Below are positions 1 to 8,702 of a stretch of 64,000 bases of DNA, piece by piece (the stretch's first letter is position 1; each line of letters begins with the position of its first letter). Made by a program: the position numbers and the translations under genes. The notes below the pieces were generated by a model that saw nothing but the letters and a program-made list of their open reading frames with translations, searched no databases and was not told the origin of the DNA. This DNA is from Natronorubrum bangense (GTDB lineage Archaea; Halobacteriota; Halobacteria; Halobacteriales; Natrialbaceae). The stretch spans positions 62,001 through 126,000 of the forward strand of contig NZ_CP031306.1 of the NCBI RefSeq assembly GCF_004799645.1. Direction: 5' to 3'.

Positions 1-1192
1 CGTCCCGGCGGACTGCTTTGATAATGTGTTTCGGGTCAGTGACGAGGCGATGTAAGAGATAACTCCCCTGAGAGCGGCCTCCACCGGTTTTTTCAGACTC
101 GATAACGCCGAGGAAGGCCTGCTCTTTGAGCTGCCGATACAGTCCGTTTTCAGTGATCGGATCGGTCGTGACCATGTTGCAGATCCCGACGTATCGCTCG
201 TAGATCTCCCGTGTCTTGTGGGTCTCGCGGTCGCCGGTGATGATCCGACTTGCCAGCGCATAGAGGGCGAGTTTTGCGTGGACAGTCGCCCCGCTGGTGA
301 GCTCTTCGATTCGATTGATCTCGGCGACCTCCTGGGCCTGCTGGATGTGGCTCTCTGAGACAGTTTCCGAGCCAGTGCGACGAGCGAGTTCGCCGGCCTC
401 TTTGAGGATCTCGATCGCCTTTCTGGCGTCACCATGCTTTTTTGCAGCGAGTGCTGCACAGAGTTCGATCGTCCCGTCTTCTAAGACCTCGGGCTGGAAC
501 GCATCTTCGCGGTTTCGCATGATCTCCCGGAGCTGTGAGGCATCGTACGGATGGAAGAACAGCTCTCGGTGGCCGAAGCTGCTGTCGATGCGTTCGTCGA
601 GCGTCTCTCGGTATTTGACCTTGTTGCTGATGCCGATCACGCCGATGTAAGCGTCCGTCTTCTGAGCTTCACGCGCCCGTGAGAGTTGCATCAGAATATT
701 ACTGTTGTCCAGTTTGTCAATCTCATCGAGGATGACGATAATGGCGTCAAAAAAGTCCTCGAGGATTCCCCAGATATGCTGGTAGTACTCCATCGTCCCG
801 ACACCTCGTAGCGGAATGTTCTCCTGGTAGCCAGTCTGATCTTTCAGACTCAACGCGAGCTGGCGCGTCGCGCGCGTTTCTGTGTTCGCTTCGGAGCAAT
901 CGACGTAAAGCACGCCACAGTCGATCTCGTTGTCTCGAGCGGCCGTCTGTGCTCGAGTGGCGACGTGTCGAGAGATGAGACTCTTTCCAGTGCCGGTCTT
1001 CCCGTAGATCATCACGTTGTTGGGTGGATCGCCTCGCGTGATCGCACCGACTTCGGCGGCGACGGACTGGATCTCGTCGTCCCGGCCGACAATCCGGTCT
1101 TCGTCGGGAACGTGACCGACGTGGAGGAGTTCCTTCCGATCAAAGATCGGATCGTGAGATTGGAAAAGCGGGTCCCCTGCCTGTTCAGCCAT
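1..1192 (-). CDS. Orc1/Cdc6 family replication initiator (3' end cut by window)
   Basis: AAA+ ATPase that recognises origin repeats and loads the MCM helicase. Translation from the ATG at 1192 begins MAEQAGDPLFQSHDPIFDRK. It carries Walker A GKTGTGKS at residues 64-71, a Walker B/DEID motif (IIVILDEIDKLD) and a following sensor region (GVIGISNKV). The visible 397 codons run through the AAA+ domain into the C-terminal winged-helix part; the gene continues past base 1, so its length is unknown. A TATA-like box at 1215-1223 sits about 27 nt upstream, which suits a leaderless transcript and supports this start. The gene faces away from the repeat-rich region at 1340-2005, the usual arrangement of an origin-linked orc gene. 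Haloarchaea carry many orc paralogues, so I cannot say which one this is. Confidence 0.93.
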   Translation of the reverse strand, partial: MAEQAGDPLFQSHDPIFDRKELLHVGHVPDEDRIVGRDDEIQSVAAEVGAITRGDPPNNVMIYGKTGTGKSLISRHVATRAQTAARDNEIDCGVLYVDCSEANTETRATRQLALSLKDQTGYQENIPLRGVGTMEYYQHIWGILEDFFDAIIVILDEIDKLDNSNILMQLSRAREAQKTDAYIGVIGISNKVKYRETLDERIDSSFGHRELFFHPYDASQLREIMRNREDAFQPEVLEDGTIELCAALAAKKHGDARKAIEILKEAGELARRTGSETVSESHIQQAQEVAEINRIEELTSGATVHAKLALYALASRIITGDRETHKTREIYERYVGICNMVTTDPITENGLYRQLKEQAFLGVIESEKTGGGRSQGSYLLHRLVTDPKHIIKAVRRD

Positions 1193-1214
1193 GTCTCCGT
1201 TCTTCGAGACATAC

Positions 1215-1223
1215 ATAATAAAA
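1215..1223 (-). promoter_or_regulatory. TATA box of the orc1/cdc6 gene
   Basis: On the minus strand this reads TTTTATTAT. It lies about 27 nt before the ATG at 1192, the spacing expected of a haloarchaeal leaderless promoter. No other AT-rich hexamer sits at that distance. Confidence 0.5.
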
Positions 1224-1356
1224 CTATGGAAGGTAGTTCAGACTGATAACGATCAGGTAGACGTTTTAAGACGTGATGTTTCGGCTGTCTTCGATTTCCC
1301 TACAGAGTCCCCGGATGCAGACTGTAGTGCACGCTTCGTGGAACGCTCGTGTCGGA

Positions 1357-1383
1357 CCCCCACACCCCTCATTCAGAGTGAAA
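1357..1383 (-). repeat. ORB-like element, left, inverted
   Basis: On the minus strand this reads TTTCACTCTGAATGAGGGGT and then a second G-run. It is the mirror partner of the copy at 1734-1760, with the AT-rich core between them. Confidence 0.75.
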
Positions 1384-1560
1384 GTGCGAACGACGGTGGG
1401 GGGAGGGTCAAAAGAAGATCGTGGTGGAAGGTGATGGTCCAGAGCAGTGTCGGATGATGAGCTAACGTCGTCGTATGAGACGATAGAGCGGGAAGCAGTG
1501 AAAACAGCCCACTTCGGACGAGTCACTGACTACGACGCCACGTTTTGCTTGTTGGATCGC

Positions 1561-1700
1561 TAGCTCATTCATTCTCTTTCTAGAACTACCTACCTAGCTA
1601 GTATAGTACGATTATATCTTACGATAAAGGCAATTTCATCCCTTATCTACAGCCACTCTTATTTTCACAACCAATCTGTAGTAAATATCATCTCCGCATA
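1561..1700. other. AT-rich core, candidate DNA unwinding element
   Basis: This stretch is strongly AT-rich in an otherwise GC-rich window (for example CTAGCTAGTATAGTACGATT) and has no reading frame of interest. Its place between two inverted ORB-like repeats suggests it is where the duplex opens. Confidence 0.6.
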
Positions 1701-1733
1701 CGGTTCGCCGCCCCCCAACCCACGTGTACTCCG

Positions 1734-1760
1734 TTTTCACTCTGAATAGGGGGTGGGGGT
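1734..1760 (+). repeat. ORB-like element, right of core
   Basis: Reads TTTTCACTCTGAATAGGGGG followed by TGGGGGT, so the dyad is followed by a long G-string. It is the best copy, facing the left copy across the AT-rich core. Confidence 0.75.
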
Positions 1761-1865
1761 CTTGCGCTATTCGACAGACTGGGCAGGGCGAGTACCTCGA
1801 GGCTTACCCTGCGGTGTCCATGCCACCGCTCTGCTCTGTAACCGAAAGGCGGACCCGTGATCCGA

Positions 1866-1885
1866 TTTCACTCTGAACGACGGGT
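1866..1885 (+). repeat. ORB-like element, third copy
   Basis: Reads TTTCACTCTGAACGACGGGT. The dyad is intact and the G-string is weaker than in the core-flanking copies. Confidence 0.6.
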
Positions 1886-1980
1886 CTCTCCGTTCCAGCG
1901 TTCTGACTCGAGTCAGACTACACGACCGACTCGACGTTGCCCAGCTGGTCGCTTCTGTTGGCCAACGTAGACCGAACCAT

Positions 1981-2004
1981 TTTTCACTCTGAACGAGGGG
2001 TCCC
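1981..2004 (+). repeat. ORB-like element, fourth copy
   Basis: Reads TTTTCACTCTGAACGAGGGG followed by TCCC. It has the same orientation as the third copy, about 115 bp from it. Confidence 0.65.
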
Positions 2005-2091
2005 GTCTACACCTCCGTTCTAACCAGTTTGAGTCGTCGACATGGCGACGGCGGCGTCCGTCTCGAAACTCGGTCACGTGGTCCGTCCAAC

Positions 2092-2099
2092 AGTATATA
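2092..2099 (+). promoter_or_regulatory. TATA box of the CitE-family gene
   Basis: AGTATATA ends about 24 nt before the ATG at 2123, consistent with a leaderless or nearly leaderless transcript. It lies at the right edge of the origin region. Confidence 0.55.
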
Positions 2100-2122
2100 G
2101 TAATGGCTCACAGACATGATGT

Positions 2123-2998
2123 ATGGGACGGAGAAGCATTCTGTTCACGCCAGGGGATCGTCCGGAGATGATGCGCAAGTCGCCCACTGCAGGGGCGGAT
2201 GTGATCGTTTTCGATCTCGAGGATGCAGTTGCGCCCGGACAGAAAGCCGATGCACGTGAGACTGTTCGAACAGTTCTCGCTGATCCGGCGTTCGATCCGG
2301 ACTGTGAGGTCTGTGTCCGCGTCAACGCGACCGAGTCGGCTGTGGCGGCCGACCTCGAGGCACTGTTGCAGGATGTCGATGGCGACGTTCGGCTCGATAG
2401 CGTGATGTTGCCGAAAGTCGACTCGCCGGGAGACGTCCGGGGACTCGTGGACGAACTCGCGGGTTATGACGTCTCACTTCCCGTGTTTGCGCTAATCGAG
2501 AGCGCTGCGGGCGTCCTCGCTGCACCGGAGATCGCGGCCGTTCAGGCGACTGATGCGCTCGTTTTCGGTGCAGAGGATCTTTCGGCGGATCTCGGTGCGA
2601 CCCGTACAGATGAGGGAACGGAGGTCCTCTACGCGCGCGAACGTATCGTCCTCGCTGCCGCTGCACACGAGTGTGGGGCTATCGACACCCTCGTCACTGA
2701 TTTCGGCGACGAAGCACAACTGCGTGAGGATACTGCGTTTTCGGTCCAGCTCGGCTACGACGGCAAACTGGCGATCCATCCCGCGCAGGTCGACCCGATC
2801 AATGCGGCGTTTACACCGTCGGCAGACGACCTCGAGTGGGCCCAAAAGGTTCTCGAGGCCAAGCGGACTGCGGATGCCGAGGGTCGAGGCGTCTTCGAAG
2901 TCGATGGCGAGATGATCGATGCGCCGTTGATCGCACAGGCTGAACGAATCCGCTCGCGGGCCGTTGCAGCCGAGACGTGGCCTGAGAGTGATCACTGA
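2123..2998 (+). CDS. citE: HpcH/HpaI aldolase / CitE-family acyl-CoA lyase
   Basis: A 291-residue TIM-barrel protein of the CitE / malyl-CoA lyase family. The N-terminus RRSILFTPGDRP and the FDLEDAVAP motif (acidic Mg-binding residue) are typical, as are FALIESAAGVL and the FGAEDLSADLG stretch; GYDGKLAIHPAQ near residue 214 is another family signature. Members cleave or hydrolyse malyl-CoA-type esters. In haloarchaea two CitE proteins act in the methylaspartate cycle, as beta-methylmalyl-CoA lyase and malyl-CoA thioesterase. Which reaction this one does cannot be told from sequence alone. The glutamate dehydrogenase gene follows 146 bp downstream on the same strand with its own promoter, which fits that pathway. 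Confidence 0.88.
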   Translation: MGRRSILFTPGDRPEMMRKSPTAGADVIVFDLEDAVAPGQKADARETVRTVLADPAFDPDCEVCVRVNATESAVAADLEALLQDVDGDVRLDSVMLPKVDSPGDVRGLVDELAGYDVSLPVFALIESAAGVLAAPEIAAVQATDALVFGAEDLSADLGATRTDEGTEVLYARERIVLAAAAHECGAIDTLVTDFGDEAQLREDTAFSVQLGYDGKLAIHPAQVDPINAAFTPSADDLEWAQKVLEAKRTADAEGRGVFEVDGEMIDAPLIAQAERIRSRAVAAETWPESDH

Positions 2999-3113
2999 GA
3001 CCAGCGATTAACACCGTGTTCCCACCCGAATCGACGTCGACAGTTTGGAAAAATATAATTGCCTCTGAATACCTTATATTGAATATTATGCACTATGAAT
3101 AGCATTCGTCACG

Positions 3114-3121
3114 TTTATTTT
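3114..3121 (+). promoter_or_regulatory. TATA box of glutamate dehydrogenase
   Basis: TTTATTTT lies about 28 nt before the ATG at 3145. A second AT-rich stretch (around 3071-3088) lies further upstream and may be an extra promoter or a regulator site. Confidence 0.5.
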
Positions 3122-3144
3122 GGTTTCCTTGGAAGGCATACTCA

Positions 3145-4401
3145 ATGTCTGGCGAAGCAAACCCGTTTGAAAGTCTCCAGTCTCAGATCGACGAGGCAGC
3201 TGTTCATCTCGACGTCGGCGACGACGTGATCGAGCGGCTCAAACATCCGGAGCGAGTTCTCGAGACGAACCTCACGATCGAGCGTGACGACGGCAACCTC
3301 GAGCGATTCAAGGCGTTCCGCTCGCAGTTCAACGGCGATCGCGGACCGTACAAGGGCGGCATTCGCTACCACCCACAGGTCTCCCGTGACGAAGTGAAGG
3401 CGCTGTCGGGCTGGATGGTCTACAAGTGTGCGACCGTCGGCATCCCCTACGGTGGCGGCAAAGGCGGAATCATCATCGATCCTGATGAGTACTCCGAGGC
3501 CGAACTCGAGCGCGTCACTCGTGCCTTCGCGAAGGAACTGCGCCCGATGATCGGCGTGGACCGCGACATTCCCGCACCCGACGTGAACACGGGCCAGCGG
3601 GAGATGAACTGGATCAAAGACACGTATGAAACACTCGAAAACACCACCGAGCCAGGTGTCATCACGGGTAAAAACATCGCCAGCGGTGGCAGTGAAGGCC
3701 GCGTCGAGGCAACCGGCCGCTCGACAGTGATCGCTGCCCGCGAAGCCTTCGACTATCTCGGCAAGGATCTCGAGGGCGCAACCGTCGCTGTGCAGGGCTA
3801 CGGCAACGCCGGCTGGATCGCCGCCAAACTGATCGACGAGATGGGGGCGACTGTCGTCGCAGCCAGTGACTCGAGTGGCGGGATCTACAATCCGGACGGG
3901 TTTGACCCGGTTGCGGCCAAAGACCACAAAAACGAGACCGGTAGCATCGTCGGCTACGAGGAGTGTGAAACGGAAGTGACGAACGAGGACATTCTGACGA
4001 TGGATGTCGACCTGCTGATTCCCGCTGCCCTCGAGAACGCGATCGATGCCGACCTCGCCGAGGAAGTCACGGCAGACGTTATCTCCGAGGCTGCAAACGG
4101 GCCACTGACCCCCGAAGCCGACGCCATCCTCGAGGACAAAGACGTCTTCGTGATTCCGGACATCCTCGCCAACGCTGGTGGGGTGACGGTGAGCTACTTC
4201 GAGTGGGTTCAGAACCGCCAGCGGTTCCACTGGACCGAAGAGCGAGTCAACGCGGAACTCGAGGAACTCATCGTCAACGCCTTCGACGCCCTCGTCGAGA
4301 CGCTCGAGGCACACGATCTCGACAACCCACGGACCGCGGCGTATGTGGTTGCGATCGGTCGCGTCGCCAATGCCTTCGAGGAAGCCGGCTCGTTCCCCTG
4401 A
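3145..4401 (+). CDS. gdh: Glu/Leu/Phe/Val dehydrogenase (glutamate dehydrogenase)
   Basis: A 418-residue hexameric-type GDH that interconverts glutamate and 2-oxoglutarate plus ammonia. The substrate domain shows KGGIRYHP (about 71), [18 protein letters not shown] with the conserved lysines (about 92-109) and DIPAPDVNT. The dinucleotide fold shows VQGYGNAG (about residue 215), and NGPLTPEAD and DILANAGGV(T)VSYFEWVQN are the usual C-terminal markers. The length is normal. Cofactor preference (NAD or NADP) cannot be fixed by eye. Besides nitrogen metabolism it supplies glutamate for the methylaspartate cycle, in keeping with the CitE gene just upstream. The promoter lies directly in front, so it is probably transcribed alone. 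Confidence 0.95.
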   Translation: MSGEANPFESLQSQIDEAAVHLDVGDDVIERLKHPERVLETNLTIERDDGNLERFKAFRSQFNGDRGPYKGGIRYHPQVSRDEVKALSGWMVYKCATVGIPYGGGKGGIIIDPDEYSEAELERVTRAFAKELRPMIGVDRDIPAPDVNTGQREMNWIKDTYETLENTTEPGVITGKNIASGGSEGRVEATGRSTVIAAREAFDYLGKDLEGATVAVQGYGNAGWIAAKLIDEMGATVVAASDSSGGIYNPDGFDPVAAKDHKNETGSIVGYEECETEVTNEDILTMDVDLLIPAALENAIDADLAEEVTADVISEAANGPLTPEADAILEDKDVFVIPDILANAGGVTVSYFEWVQNRQRFHWTEERVNAELEELIVNAFDALVETLEAHDLDNPRTAAYVVAIGRVANAFEEAGSFP

Positions 4402-4518
4402 CTCGTTGGTGAGACGTCGCTGACAGCGCCTCGCTTGAGACGGCAAAACACTCGTTGCGTAACTATTCATCTACGAACTCGATATCCTTTTGCCGGTTGC
4501 TGGCAACCCACGGATAGA

Positions 4519-5022
4519 GTGACTGTAGGGGAACGTCTCGCTCGGTATCGCGACCGGGTTCGCCGGAAACTCCTCGCTGCGTTTCGTGAGGAACGGACGC
4601 CACGGCAGATCGCTGCGAGCTTCGCTATTGGCATTTTCGTCACCGCACTGCCAACCGGTGGCGTCGGTGTCGGCCTGTTTTTCGTCTTCATCTCGCTGTG
4701 GTCGTGGATCAGCAAGCCAGCGATTTTCGCCTCCGTCATCGTCCTCAACCCGTTTGTCAAGCCAGCGGTCTACCTCGCGAGTTTTCAGATCGGCGCATTT
4801 TTACTGGGGTCGAACTCGGTTCGCTCACGGGATGCAACGACGACCGAGTTTGCATGGGTTGGGGTTCAGCAACTCCTCCTTGGAAACGCCGTCGTCGCCA
4901 TCGTGCTTGGCGCTGTTGGGTACGTGACGGTGTTGCATCTGACTCGAGTACATCGCCGACGGACAGATCGCCATCCCGGGCCGTCAGTCGGGTCGGGAAT
5001 TCTTGGTCTTTTCCGACGCTAA
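4519..5022 (+). CDS. DUF2062 family membrane protein
   Basis: A protein of 167 residues from a GTG start. The sequence RTPRQIAASFAIGIFVTALPTGGVGVG followed by NPFVKPAVYLASFQIG is the DUF2062 signature (two or three membrane segments around a Pro/Gly-rich loop). Function in the family is not established; some bacterial members are fused to glycosyltransferases. An upstream ATG at 4435 is in frame but would add 28 basic, Cys-containing residues (MRRQNTRC...) unlike the family, so I prefer the GTG at 4519. No operon partner is visible. Confidence 0.75.
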   Translation: MTVGERLARYRDRVRRKLLAAFREERTPRQIAASFAIGIFVTALPTGGVGVGLFFVFISLWSWISKPAIFASVIVLNPFVKPAVYLASFQIGAFLLGSNSVRSRDATTTEFAWVGVQQLLLGNAVVAIVLGAVGYVTVLHLTRVHRRRTDRHPGPSVGSGILGLFRR

Positions 5023-5127
5023 CCCCTCGACATCGTTCGAAGACGACAGCGAAGTGATGGATCGTCGCCGAACACTCTCTTAGAGAAGCAACAACCATTT
5101 ACGAACTCAAGAGAGATTCAATCGAAA

Positions 5128-5949
5128 ATGAATCGAAGAGCAGTGCTCGGTGGCCTTGGTGGCCTCGGACTCACGGCGCTTGCGGGCTGTCTGGGTACCC
5201 TCGGTATGGACGTCCACGAGTCGTCGCCGGCCGGCGTTGATGCGAGCGTTCGGTCGGAGACGGGGTACGACCAGACCGATGTCGAGCCGCTTACTGTCGA
5301 AGAAGACGTCGGTGTCGGAGCCGCCTCGGAGACGATTGCCGTCACGAACTATCTCACCGAACACGAGAAGGCGGTCGACATGGGTCCACTCGGTCGCCAG
5401 CGCGGTGCTGTTTTCATGGTGTTGACGACGCCACAGATCGGGGCCGCAGGCCGGAACTTCAATCCCGTCGAAGAGATGGATGCCGAAGAACTCGTTGCAC
5501 TCGTCGAGGACAACTACGACGATATCAGCGACATCACGAACGAGGAGACCGCAGATATCACGATCCTCGAGCAGACAACGACCCGGTCGCGGTTCAGCGC
5601 CGATGCGACGTTCGACGGTCACTCCCTCGAGGTCGATCTCCACGTCAGCGAGGCCGTCGAAGCAGGCGACGACCTGCTCGTGACCATCGGTGTCTATCCC
5701 CAGCAAGTTCGCAGCGTGGAACAGTCGAACATTCTCGAACTGATGGAGGGCGTCACGACGGACATCGAGCTGGACGACACTGCATCGAGCGACGACGGTG
5801 GCGATGAGGATGCTGACGAGGATGGCGAGACAGACGGTGGCGATGAGGATGCTGACGAGGATGGCGAGACAGACGGTGACGATGAGGATGACGGTGATGA
5901 GACCAACGACAGCGACGACGACGATGGCCTCCTGGGGACACTCGAGTAG
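5128..5949 (+). CDS. Haloarchaeal lipoprotein with acidic repeat tail (DUF6517-like)
   Basis: A 273-residue predicted secreted lipoprotein. The N-terminus MNRRAVLGGLGGLGLTALAGC has a twin Arg, a hydrophobic stretch and a lipobox (LAGC, Cys21), typical of Tat-exported haloarchaeal lipoproteins. The central 200 residues resemble the haloarchaeal family I remember as DUF6517 (conserved TNYLTEHEKAV, FMVLTTPQI and IGVYPQ segments), with no known function. The tail is almost entirely Asp/Glu/Gly/Thr and is built from a perfect 39-bp tandem duplication (5797-5835 and 5836-5874). It probably faces the outside of the cell, where acidic residues suit high salt. Confidence 0.8.
   Translation: MNRRAVLGGLGGLGLTALAGCLGTLGMDVHESSPAGVDASVRSETGYDQTDVEPLTVEEDVGVGAASETIAVTNYLTEHEKAVDMGPLGRQRGAVFMVLTTPQIGAAGRNFNPVEEMDAEELVALVEDNYDDISDITNEETADITILEQTTTRSRFSADATFDGHSLEVDLHVSEAVEAGDDLLVTIGVYPQQVRSVEQSNILELMEGVTTDIELDDTASSDDGGDEDADEDGETDGGDEDADEDGETDGDDEDDGDETNDSDDDDGLLGTLE
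5797..5874 (+). repeat. Two perfect 39-bp tandem copies inside the lipoprotein gene
   Basis: Copies at 5797-5835 and 5836-5874 are identical and each encodes a GGDEDADEDGETD-type unit. A partial third copy follows. Being a multiple of three, the unit can change in number without breaking the frame. Confidence 0.9.
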
Positions 5950-5979
5950 CTGACGCTGCAGACGCCATCGGTACTCGAC

Positions 5980-6198
5980 TCAGACGACCCCTATGCCGTA
6001 GCCAAGGAGGGCAAGCCCACCGATGACGAAGACGGCTCCGACCCACTTCGTGGCTCGAATCCGATCTGTTTCGTCGATTTCGTCACCCTCGAGCGGTGCC
6101 ATCCCCTGTCGATGCTGGGCTGTGACGATGGCCGGTGCATACCGGAGTCCGGCGACACCGAAGCCGACGAGTGCGAGGCCGGCGACGAGTACGAGCAT
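5980..6198 (-). CDS. Small two-helix membrane protein
   Basis: A 72-residue protein with an N-terminal membrane helix (LVLVAGLALVGFGVAGL), a charged middle (APLEGDEIDETDRIRATKW) and a C-terminal helix (VGAVFVIGGLALLGYGIGVV). It starts 5 bp after the acyl-CoA dehydrogenase stop on the same strand, so the two are probably co-transcribed. I know no function. The regular hydrophobic-charged-hydrophobic pattern argues that it is a real gene. Confidence 0.7.
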   Translation of the reverse strand: MLVLVAGLALVGFGVAGLRYAPAIVTAQHRQGMAPLEGDEIDETDRIRATKWVGAVFVIGGLALLGYGIGVV

Positions 6199-6203
6199 AC
6201 GAT

Positions 6204-7355
6204 TTAATTCGGGGAGAGGCCGAGCTCCCGGCTAATCACGAGCTGTTGGATCTCGCTGGTTCCTTCACCAATCTCCATCAGCTTGGCATCCCGATAGAAC
6301 CGCTGGGGTGCGAAGTCGGTGGTGTAGCCGTAGCCGCCAAGCACTTGCACGGCGTCTTCAGCGACCTCGCGAGCAGCCTCGCTGGCGTCGAGTTTCGCGA
6401 GTGCGGACTCGCGGGTAACGGGCTCACCGTTGTCGTACGTATGAGCAGCACGGTGTGTGAGCAGCCGTGCGCGCTCGGTTTTGCGATGCATGTCGACGAT
6501 TTTGTTTCGGATGGCATCGAACGTCGAAATCGGCTGTCCGAACTGCTCGCGCTCCATACTGTATGCCTTCGCGTGCTCGTAGGCCCCCTGTGCAAGGCCG
6601 GTCGAAAGCGCGGCAATCGAGATCCGACCACCATCGAGCGTCTGTTTCGTCTGGCTCCAGCCGTCGCCTTCCTCGCCCAAGAGGCGATCTTCGGGAAGTC
6701 GAACGTTCTCGAGGCGAATCTCACAGGTTGGCGAGGCGTTCAGCCCCAGTTTCTCCCAGATCGTCGTGACCTCGAACCCGTCGTCCGTTCGGGGGTCGAC
6801 AATAAACGTCGAGATCCCGCCGTAGCCGGCGTCAGGGTCGGTGACGGCCTTGACGAGTATCGAGCCTGCTTCCGAGGCGTTCGTAATGAACTGCTTGGTG
6901 CCGTTCAGCACCCACTCATCGCCGTCTTTCGTCGCCGTCGTGTCCATATCCGACGCATCGGAGCCGCTGTCCGGTTCGGTCAGCGCCCAGCCGCCGAGCG
7001 TCTCGCCTTCCGCAAGCGGGCGCAGCCAGCGTTCTTTCTGGCTTTCGGTACCGAACAGCTCGAGCGGTTTCGATCCCAGCGACGTATGCGCGACGTAGGA
7101 GAGCCCGATCGACCCCGAGACTCGACCGAGCTCTTCGGCGACGAGTGCGTACATGAGCGTATCACCGCCGAGGCCGCCGTACGCCTCGTCGATGGGAACG
7201 CCCATTATATCCAGCTCGGCGAGCTGGTCGAAGATCTCGGCTGGAAACCGATGCTCGTCTTCGATCGCCTGGGCGATCGGCTCGATTTCGGTGTCACAGA
7301 AATCCCGGACTGTCTCCCGAATCATACGGTGTTCGTCGGGAAGCGCCGTGTCCAT
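6204..7355 (-). CDS. Acyl-CoA dehydrogenase
   Basis: A 383-residue FAD enzyme, the usual family length, that makes the alpha-beta double bond in an acyl-CoA ester. Visible signatures are GGWALTEPDSGSDASD (FAD/substrate loop), NGTKQFITNA, the QFGQPISTFDAIRNKIVDM helix and the C-terminal QVLGGYGYTTDF...RFYRDAKLMEIGEGTSEIQ. The glutamate just before GTSE is the likely catalytic base. Substrate chain length is not readable from sequence. It heads a two-gene unit with the small membrane protein downstream. Confidence 0.95.
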   Translation of the reverse strand: MDTALPDEHRMIRETVRDFCDTEIEPIAQAIEDEHRFPAEIFDQLAELDIMGVPIDEAYGGLGGDTLMYALVAEELGRVSGSIGLSYVAHTSLGSKPLELFGTESQKERWLRPLAEGETLGGWALTEPDSGSDASDMDTTATKDGDEWVLNGTKQFITNASEAGSILVKAVTDPDAGYGGISTFIVDPRTDDGFEVTTIWEKLGLNASPTCEIRLENVRLPEDRLLGEEGDGWSQTKQTLDGGRISIAALSTGLAQGAYEHAKAYSMEREQFGQPISTFDAIRNKIVDMHRKTERARLLTHRAAHTYDNGEPVTRESALAKLDASEAAREVAEDAVQVLGGYGYTTDFAPQRFYRDAKLMEIGEGTSEIQQLVISRELGLSPN

Positions 7356-7511
7356 ACCGCACTGTCACCAACGAGCGGAATAAGCACACCGCCAAACTCG
7401 GTCGTGATCGATGGCTATCGTGTCACCCTGAGCGGTCGGTCGTACGCTCGAGTCAGTGGGCGACACGGTAGCTGTCTGAAAAATACTGGCCCAATGACAC
7501 TGGTTCGGTCG

Positions 7512-8702
7512 CTACCAGCCCCGATTATCGTCGCGGTCGGTGTCGTCGTCCCACGAACTCGAGTCGGTATCCCATGGGTCGTACTCGTCGTCCGGGTCGT
7601 CGTTCCGTGAGGCACTGTCGTCTGTCGACCAGCCGTCGTTCCGAGATTGGTCGCGGTTCTCTCGCCCATCTCCGTCGTCGCCGTTCCAGTCATCGTCTCG
7701 GTCAGTCAGGGCACCGCCGTCGGATCGCACTGCGGCTCGCTGCTCCGGGATCAGATCGAGGTCGGCGTTCGTATCGCCTAACAACAACAGCGCGTAGTAC
7801 TGGAAGTAGGTCTCAATCGGCGTCCAGACGAGCGAGATGAACAGTAGGATGCACACAACTGCCAGCAGGCCGACGGGGATCGCCAGTAACACACCGATCT
7901 CTCCGAGGAAGACCAACAGGACGATGACGATCACAAACGGGATCAGCAGTGCCAGCACACCGAACGCGATGACAAACCAGGCGGCGATCGCAATCGCGAT
8001 CGAGAGGATCCAGACTAACACGAGATAGACCACGTACTCCGTCCAGTTGGCCGTAAACGTCGACCAGAACCGACTCCAGGCGCTGAGCACACCGCGGTCT
8101 TCCTGAAGCATAACCGGGACGACGAACACGCTGGTAAAACGCTGGATCACCGAGTAGATGAGAAACAGCCCGAGTCCGTACAGCGCGTACAGCCCGATCA
8201 GCCCGACCGAGAGGTCACCGAAATCACCCAGCACAAAGACGAGCGCCGCGGGTGCACTCGCCAAGGCACCAGTGACGAGTATCACCCCCAGCTGAAAGAC
8301 GAGCAGCCGGAGCCCGTTGCCGATGTTTGCCGAAAAATACCGTCGGATATGGACCTCACTCGAGCGTAACGACTCGATAAAGACGAACTCCATGACCGCG
8401 CTGATAACCGAGTAAAGCAGCCAAAGCACCAGCGCAATGGCGCCGATGACGAGCAGCCCCAGTATGAACTCCTCAACTGGGAACTCCTCTCCGAACTCCG
8501 ATTCGAACTCCTCGGTTCCGTCGATTCCCGGCTCGTCGGCGAACGTCGTGATGTCTCCACCGGGCACCGTCGGCCCACCCATGCCGAGTGAGCTCACGAA
8601 GAAGACGACGATTGCGAGTTTGACCCAGATCCCGAGCCGGACCGGTGTCAAGAGATTTCGCGTCGTCTCGAGTGCGTCACTCAAGTCGTCGATCGCGTCC
8701 AT
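7512..8702 (-). CDS. Polytopic membrane protein with acidic C-tail (DUF7544-like)
   Basis: A 396-residue protein from the ATG at 8702 (MDAIDDLSDALETTRNLLTP). It has about six membrane helices, with long hydrophobic runs around residues 25, 80, 140, 175, 230 and 250-300. A roughly 75-residue soluble tail follows that is packed with Asp, Arg, Ser and Trp (DRDDDWNGDDGD, WDTDSSSWDDDTDRDD). It matches a haloarchaeal family I recall as DUF7544, of unknown role. The frame stays open upstream to 8918, but that would overlap the divergent kinase gene and add Cys-rich residues, so the later start is preferred. It may share the divergent promoter region with that kinase. Confidence 0.75.
   Translation of the reverse strand: MDAIDDLSDALETTRNLLTPVRLGIWVKLAIVVFFVSSLGMGGPTVPGGDITTFADEPGIDGTEEFESEFGEEFPVEEFILGLLVIGAIALVLWLLYSVISAVMEFVFIESLRSSEVHIRRYFSANIGNGLRLLVFQLGVILVTGALASAPAALVFVLGDFGDLSVGLIGLYALYGLGLFLIYSVIQRFTSVFVVPVMLQEDRGVLSAWSRFWSTFTANWTEYVVYLVLVWILSIAIAIAAWFVIAFGVLALLIPFVIVIVLLVFLGEIGVLLAIPVGLLAVVCILLFISLVWTPIETYFQYYALLLLGDTNADLDLIPEQRAAVRSDGGALTDRDDDWNGDDGDGRENRDQSRNDGWSTDDSASRNDDPDDEYDPWDTDSSSWDDDTDRDDNRGW

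Larger units (their letters stand above)
1340..2005. other. Candidate replication origin (ORB repeats around an AT-rich core)
   Basis: The space between the orc gene and the CitE gene (1193-2122) has no convincing gene. It contains an AT-rich stretch (about 1561-1700) bordered by two ORB-like repeats in inverted orientation (1357-1383 and 1734-1760). Two more copies lie to the right (1866-1885 and 1981-2004). Each has a short dyad, TTCA-CTC-TGAA, followed by a G-rich string. Haloarchaeal origins are known to be an AT-rich unwinding element flanked by inverted ORBs with a G-string beside an orc gene, and this matches point by point. That the origin is active is inference. Confidence 0.8.

Noticed and set aside
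1191..1526. Short frames within the origin region
   Set aside because: They overlap the ORB-like repeats and encode basic, Ser/Arg-rich peptides unlike the acidic haloarchaeal proteins.
5797..5900. Tandem repeats considered as a CRISPR or regulatory array
   Set aside because: They are in-frame coding repeats of a lipoprotein tail without spacers.
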